Both the position numbers and the translations under genes were made by a program. 64,000 nucleotides of DNA from Brevibacillus borstelensis (GTDB taxonomy: Bacteria; Bacillota; Bacilli; Brevibacillales; Brevibacillaceae), in contig NZ_RHHO01000011.1 in NCBI RefSeq assembly GCF_003710865.1, positions 246,158 through 310,157 on the forward strand. The letters are read 5' to 3'. Positions 59,742 to 64,000 of this stretch are shown here, one piece after another. Below the pieces are notes generated by a model. It had not been told where the DNA came from. It did no database searches and saw only the letters and a program-made list of their open reading frames with translations. Every line of letters begins with the position of its first letter. The first letter of the stretch is position 1.

Positions 59742-59983
59742 ACTGTGACGGTTTCTTGACGATTAAAAAATAATTGATCGTAACAGGCAGGCCGTCCATC
59801 TTGCCATAAGTCATGAATGCTTTCCCTAACAGCCTCTCGCTAGCTTCCGAAAACAGGTACTGACCACCCCCAAAACTGGGGAAAGTAAAGAAGTAGCGAG
59901 CTTCTCTCTATGTGGAAAGAAACAAGTCGTGTTATGATGAAAGGTAGACTTTGGGCAATCGCCAAACAGGAAGGTGTGGACTG

Positions 59984-61132
59984 GTGATTTATTTTGATAA
60001 CAGCGCCACGACCCGACCGCATCCTCAAGTGATTGAGGTGGTCAAACGAGCGATGGAAACTTACTTTGGTAATCCCTCTTCGCTGCATCAAAAAGGGTTG
60101 GAGGCAGAAAACGTGCTGAAGCAGGCCCGTCTGGTAGCCGCTCGGTACCTCGGTTGCAAACCGTCGGAGATCCTGTTCACTTCTGGTGGAACGGAAAGCA
60201 ACAACGCCGCAATCAAAGGAGTGGCGTTTCAATATCAGGGCAGGGGCAAGCATATTGTGACGACTAGCATCGAGCATCCTGCAGTGTACGATGTATGCAA
60301 GCAGCTTGAGAGCTTCGGTTTTTCCGTCACTTTCCTGCCTGTCGACCGCGATGGACGGGTGTCCGTCGAAGACGTCAAAAAAGCAGTTCGAGACGATACG
60401 ATACTCGTGTCTGTCATGCATGTAAACAATGAGCTCGGGACGATTCAGCCAATCGCCGAAATTGGAGAATGGCTCAAACAATTCCCGAAAACCTTGTTTC
60501 ATGTAGACGCTGTGCAAAGCTTTGGAAAGCTTCCGCTCCGTGTCAAAGAGTGGGGCATTGACCTTGCGAGCATTTCGGCTCACAAATTTCATGGTCCCCG
60601 TGGGACAGGGATTCTCTTTAAACGCGAGGGTCTGATCATCCAGCCGCTGCTGATGGGCGGGGGACAAGAGGGCGGTTTCCGGTCGGGAACCGAAAATCTT
60701 CCGGCGGTTGCCGGCATGGCCAAAGCGATCCGCATGTTGGCGGAGGAAGGAAAGCGCGATGCTGATCGATTGAGCGAGTTAACGGGACATTTGCGGGAAG
60801 GCCTTTCAAGCATATCTGGCTGCGTGATCAACACTCCCGCAGAGGGAAGTGCCCCGCATATCGTCAATGTCTCGTTTCCCGGAATGAAGGCAGAGGTTGT
60901 ACTCCATGCCCTGGAGGAACGCGGTTTTCTCGTCTCTACGAAATCAGCCTGTTCGTCCAAAGCAGATGAACCGAGCAGGGTGCTGACAGCGACCGGAATG
61001 GACAGAGAGCAGGCTTTATCAGCGATCCGGATAAGCCTGGGAAGAGAGAATACGGCGGAAGAAGTCGAAAAGTTCATTGCTGCCGTGAGGGAAGTCGGCA
61101 GCATGCGCTCATATATGAAAGAAAAAGTGTAA
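59984..61132 (+). CDS. Cysteine desulfurase (NifS-like, partner of ThiI)
   Basis: The 382-residue PLP enzyme has IYFDNSATTRPHPQV, the PLP-lysine region ASISAHKFHGPRG, and SKSACSSKADEPS with the persulfide-carrying Cys. It is upstream of thiI by 19 bp, the classical Bacillus nifZ-thiI pair for 4-thiouridine. GTG 59984 has AAGG about nine bases away; the frame is open further to TTG 59951. It supplies sulfur from cysteine. Confidence 0.93.
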   Translation: MIYFDNSATTRPHPQVIEVVKRAMETYFGNPSSLHQKGLEAENVLKQARLVAARYLGCKPSEILFTSGGTESNNAAIKGVAFQYQGRGKHIVTTSIEHPAVYDVCKQLESFGFSVTFLPVDRDGRVSVEDVKKAVRDDTILVSVMHVNNELGTIQPIAEIGEWLKQFPKTLFHVDAVQSFGKLPLRVKEWGIDLASISAHKFHGPRGTGILFKREGLIIQPLLMGGGQEGGFRSGTENLPAVAGMAKAIRMLAEEGKRDADRLSELTGHLREGLSSISGCVINTPAEGSAPHIVNVSFPGMKAEVVLHALEERGFLVSTKSACSSKADEPSRVLTATGMDREQALSAIRISLGRENTAEEVEKFIAAVREVGSMRSYMKEKV

Positions 61133-61151
61133 CGATGCAAAGGAGCGGACA

Positions 61152-62351
61152 ATGAATTACGATGTTATTTTAATTCGATACGGCGAATTGGCCCTGAAAG
61201 GCAAAAATCGCGATTTGTTTGAAGAGGCGCTGGTGCGCAGCGTGAAAAGTGTATTGCGTTCCTTTTACAAGATTAAGGTTCGCCGCAATTACGGCCGTAT
61301 GTATGTGGAGCTTCACGGAGAAGACTCCCAGGCTGTTATGGAACGCCTGAAGCGGGTATTTGGAATCTCTTCCTTCAGTCCGACGGTTCAGGTAGAGCCG
61401 GATGAAGAGCTGATTAAGGAAAAGTCGCTGGAGATGATCCGGCAAATCCAGCCGGAGCCAAGGACCTTTCGCGTGGAAACGCGGCGTGCCGACAAGCGGT
61501 TTCCGAAAACTTCGATGGAGGTCAGCCGGATGGTGGGCACGCATATCTTGCGCAATCTCCCTGCCATTAAAGTAGACGTTCATCAACCGGAGGCAGTCGT
61601 CAATATCGAAATCCGGGCTGAGGGGACGTACATTAGCTGCCAAACCATCCCGGGACCAGGCGGCTTGCCAGTAGGGTCCGGCGGCAAAGTGCTGCTGCTT
61701 CTGTCTGGCGGGATCGACAGTCCGGTCGCAGGCTGGATGATGATGAAGCGGGGAGTTATGCTGGAGGCGATCCATTTCCACAGCCCGCCGTTTACCAGTG
61801 AACGCTCGCTGGAAAAGGTGCGGGATCTGGCCCATAAGCTGACCAAATGGGGCGGAACTGTTCGGCTGCATGTGGTCCCTTTTACCGATATTCAGACGGC
61901 AATCCGGCAAAACTGCCCTGAAGACTACATGATTACGATTATGCGCCGCTTTATGATGAGGATTTCCGAGCGAATCGCGGATGACAACAACGCTTTGGCC
62001 TTGGCAACAGGGGAAAGCCTGGGGCAGGTTGCATCCCAAACACTCGAGAGCATGAATACGATCAACGATGTCGTATCCATTCCGATTCTGCGTCCTCTGA
62101 TTGCCATGGATAAATCGGAGATCATGGACATTTCCAGAAGGATCGATACGTATGAGCTCTCCATTCTGCCTTTTGAGGACTGCTGCACGATCTTTACACC
62201 GAAAAAACCTGTCACGAGACCAAAACCGTATATGGCAGAGCGCTTCGAAGAAAAATTGGACGTGGATGCGATGGTCGAAGACGCAGTCAAGCGCACGGTG
62301 GTTGAAGAGATTACATCCAAACCTCGCGAAGTGATCAACGATTTGTTTTAG
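61152..62351 (+). CDS. thiI: tRNA 4-thiouridine synthase ThiI
   Basis: The 399-residue protein has an N-terminal ferredoxin-like and THUMP region (about 1-165) and a PP-loop AANH domain with LLLLSGGIDSPVAGWMMM (SGGxDS). The catalytic Cys is in EDCCTIFTPKKP. It thiolates U8 of tRNA using sulfur from the adjacent NifS-like enzyme. It has no rhodanese domain, as in Bacillus. AAAGGAG precedes the ATG. Confidence 0.96.
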   Translation: MNYDVILIRYGELALKGKNRDLFEEALVRSVKSVLRSFYKIKVRRNYGRMYVELHGEDSQAVMERLKRVFGISSFSPTVQVEPDEELIKEKSLEMIRQIQPEPRTFRVETRRADKRFPKTSMEVSRMVGTHILRNLPAIKVDVHQPEAVVNIEIRAEGTYISCQTIPGPGGLPVGSGGKVLLLLSGGIDSPVAGWMMMKRGVMLEAIHFHSPPFTSERSLEKVRDLAHKLTKWGGTVRLHVVPFTDIQTAIRQNCPEDYMITIMRRFMMRISERIADDNNALALATGESLGQVASQTLESMNTINDVVSIPILRPLIAMDKSEIMDISRRIDTYELSILPFEDCCTIFTPKKPVTRPKPYMAERFEEKLDVDAMVEDAVKRTVVEEITSKPREVINDLF

Positions 62352-62408
62352 TTTTTTGCGTAAGCGGGTTTCATTAAATATGTGGAGACGAAAATCGGGG
62401 GGAGAACG

Positions 62409-63185
62409 ATGATTGTCCGGTATGAACGCAATGGCAAGGTTAAGCACGGCTGGATGGTGGAAGAGGAGCAAAAGGTAAGGGTGATCGAGGGCGATATTTA
62501 CAAAGTCCAGTCAGCCAAGCCCATTATGACCGGTTTGGAGCTGCCGCTAAGTGAGGTAACCCTGCTGGCCCCTTGTACGCCGAGCAAGGTCGTTTGCATT
62601 GGGGTAAATTATTTCGATCACGCTGAAGAGATGGGAATGGAAACACCCGAAGAGCCGTTGATGTTTCTAAAACCGTCGACGACGGTTGTAGGGCCGGGCG
62701 AACCGATTATTTATCCCCGGTTAACGAATCAGCTTCATTATGAAGCGGAATTGGCTGTCGTGATCAAAAAGCGGGCCCATCGTGTAAAAGCAGAGGAAGC
62801 GGAGGATTTTATTCTCGGATATACCTGCGCCATCGATGTAACCGCAAGAGACCTCCAGCATAAGGACGGCCAGTGGACGAGATCGAAAAGCTTTGATACA
62901 TTTTGTCCGCTTGGACCTGCGATTGCCGCCAAATTGGATCATCGGGACGCACGCATCGTCACTCGGGTAAATGGAGAGGTACGGCAGGATGCTTCCACGC
63001 GGCAGATGATTTTTCCTGTCCCCCGTTTGATTGAGGCAGTATCGGCGGTTATGACTCTTTTGCCGGGAGATGTAATTCTAACGGGAACCCCCGTTGGAGT
63101 AGGGGAGCTTCATCCTGGTGATGAGATTTCCGTTACGATCGAGGGTATCGGTACCCTCGCTACTCATGTCATCGCTGAATCATAA
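62409..63185 (+). CDS. Fumarylacetoacetate hydrolase family protein
   Basis: The 258-residue enzyme has the FAH signature VVCIGVNYFDHAEEMG, LHYEAELAVVI, GYTCAIDVTARDLQ and LLPGDVILTGTPVGVG. The family cleaves or decarboxylates beta-keto acids with Mg/Mn bound to two Glu and one Asp. GGGGGG precedes the ATG at 62409; the frame is open to 62382. Substrate unknown. Confidence 0.92.
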   Translation: MIVRYERNGKVKHGWMVEEEQKVRVIEGDIYKVQSAKPIMTGLELPLSEVTLLAPCTPSKVVCIGVNYFDHAEEMGMETPEEPLMFLKPSTTVVGPGEPIIYPRLTNQLHYEAELAVVIKKRAHRVKAEEAEDFILGYTCAIDVTARDLQHKDGQWTRSKSFDTFCPLGPAIAAKLDHRDARIVTRVNGEVRQDASTRQMIFPVPRLIEAVSAVMTLLPGDVILTGTPVGVGELHPGDEISVTIEGIGTLATHVIAES

Positions 63186-63214
63186 TGTGTATGTATGACC
63201 TGGCTTCAAATAGT

Positions 63215-63250
63215 AAGCTCACCTCTCCTTTGCGGGCAGGTGAGCTTTTT
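63215..63250. terminator. Bidirectional terminator
   Basis: AAGCTCACCT and AGGTGAGCTT stem followed by TTT on both strands, between the FAH gene and the converging 98-aa gene. Confidence 0.85.
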
Positions 63251-63271
63251 ATTGAGAGTAAACGGTTAGGA

Positions 63272-63568
63272 CTATCTTTCTTCTTCTGTAGCTTCCGGAT
63301 TGTCGTGGACAGGATGGGCATCGGGGAATTGTCGAGGCAGTTCTTCATGCATTTGCCGGGTTTCATAGGTGAAGCGGGTGCTTGTCGAATGCTGCCCGGC
63401 TTCCCAACCGGTAGCCTTCCCCAAGCGAGCTTCATTTGTAGCCGCGCCGTAAGGTCCTTCCGGAAACTCCTCCTGCAAAATTTCGTTACGCTGTGATTCG
63501 ACGGTAGAGAGCTCGCTGTACGGTTTGTTGTCGTATTCCTTATAGGTTGGTTTTGGTTTTGGTGACAT
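63272..63568 (-). CDS. Hypothetical hydrophilic protein, 98 aa
   Basis: AAAGG before the ATG and a shared terminator support it. The product is highly polar and probably disordered, rich in Glu, Pro and Thr (YDNKPYSELSTVESQRNEIL). No family recognised. Confidence 0.65.
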   Translation of the reverse strand: MSPKPKPTYKEYDNKPYSELSTVESQRNEILQEEFPEGPYGAATNEARLGKATGWEAGQHSTSTRFTYETRQMHEELPRQFPDAHPVHDNPEATEEER

Positions 63569-63738
63569 GTTATCACGACCTTTCCATTCAGTATGCTTAG
63601 TGTGAAGTTAACGGCGAATGCGTATTCGTTGTTTTCGCAGTTGTGATTGACTCCTGCTTGTAATTTCGGTATAGTTAAAAACTCTTCAGGTAAATCAGCT
63701 ATTGTTAAATGACATTAAAGTTTTTTTGAAAAAACCTC

Positions 63739-64000
63739 TTGATTGTTTGCTGGTGATTATGTTATATTAAATCTTGTCGCCGCGAGCGAGAGTGAATTCG
63801 GGAAAACTTGAATAAAAAAACTCTTGCCTAATCGATAGGCGATGTGATATGATTAGAAAGTCGCCTCTGAGCGACCGGAATTTAGAAATGCTCTTTGAAA
63901 ACTGAACAGCGAAGCGTTTTTACCGAAGTAATGCCAGATGTCACACCGAGGTACTTCAGTATCGAAGTAATGCCGGTTGTGACGCTGAAATACTTCGTAG
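63739..64000 (+). promoter_or_regulatory. rRNA operon promoters and leader
   Basis: P1 is TTGATT (63739-63744), 18 bp, TATATT; P2 is TTGCCT (63824-63829), 18 bp, TATGAT (63848-63853). BoxA TGCTCTTT lies at 63889-63896, followed by GAAAACTGAACAG, typical of the leader just before 16S rRNA. Two near-repeats beginning CGAAGTAATGCC (63923 and 63964) each close on a TACTTC, giving tandem hairpins. 16S rRNA should start just past the window. Confidence 0.85.

Noticed and set aside
61170..62471. 433-codon minus-strand frame
   Set aside because: Shadow of thiI in a GC-biased frame.
1..64000. CRISPR array, tRNA genes or IS elements
   Set aside because: No spaced direct-repeat array, no cloverleaf sequence and no transposase frame were seen.

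Overview
The window reads as a chromosomal segment of a spore-forming Bacillota bacterium of the Brevibacillus/Paenibacillus type. Reasons: AGGAGG-type ribosome binding sites with frequent GTG/TTG starts, rho-independent terminators after most transcription units, CcpA, CodY, YtxJ (bacillithiol chemistry), RefZ, an EzrA-like protein, YtrH/YtrI, Spo0M, a tyrosyl T-box, a glycine riboswitch, and a gene order (ytxJ, aroA, ccpA, acuCBA, tyrS, rpsD, dgcP, refZ, ezrA-like) resembling the Bacillus rpsD-ccpA region. The genus is inferred from gene content, not tested.

The most striking feature is at 0.8-4.9 kb. A minus-strand gene for an HtrA/trypsin-like serine protease is split by a 3,377-bp element. 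The element carries a large serine recombinase, an HxlR-type regulator and a YheC/YheD-type ATP-grasp protein. A 10-bp sequence (GCGGTGAACC) lies at both junctions. Joining the outer flanks through one copy restores an uninterrupted 237-codon protease frame with His, Asp and Ser in place. Joining the inner flanks gives a dyad-symmetric attP-like site around a non-palindromic GA. The arrangement recalls developmentally excised elements such as skin in sigK, but the element is very small and the target is unusual.

Region by region. 0-0.8 kb: a DUF2325 gene behind two Fur-box-like dyads. 5-9 kb: PadR regulator, M29 aminopeptidase, a YjcZ-like peptide, two Zn-ribbon-like small proteins, YtxJ. 9-18 kb: an FtsA-like protein with a beta-rich C-terminal half, aroA (chorismate mutase/DAHP synthase), a CsoR-like repressor, ccpA, an MTA/SAH nucleosidase-glutaredoxin fusion, and acuABC. 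18-27 kb: a class A PBP, T-box-tyrS, a DinB-like protein, rpsD with a structured leader, an S-layer-homology protein. 27-36 kb: histidine phosphatase, GAF-GGDEF cyclase, MBL hydrolase, lipoprotein, refZ-like regulator, and a TPM-domain/EzrA-like fusion. 36-43 kb: HI0933-family flavoprotein, GNAT enzyme, M42 peptidase, HD-GYP protein, MFS exporter with two small downstream genes. 43.6-46.1 kb: sporulation genes (small membrane peptides, ytrH-ytrI, spo0M). 46.2-48.9 kb: glycine riboswitch-glyA and codY. 49-54 kb: three MFS transporters, an ArsR-type repressor with a palindromic operator, an SDR enzyme. 54.7-63.6 kb: DUF1540, HAD nucleotidase, DUF84 NTPase, dapF, LysM protein, a nifS-thiI pair, a FAH-family enzyme. 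The window ends in the promoter and leader of an rRNA operon, just short of 16S.

Many transcription units combine central-metabolism control (CcpA, CodY, T-box, glycine riboswitch) with sporulation, envelope and division functions. No CRISPR array, tRNA gene or insertion sequence was seen, and no prophage beyond the recombinase element.
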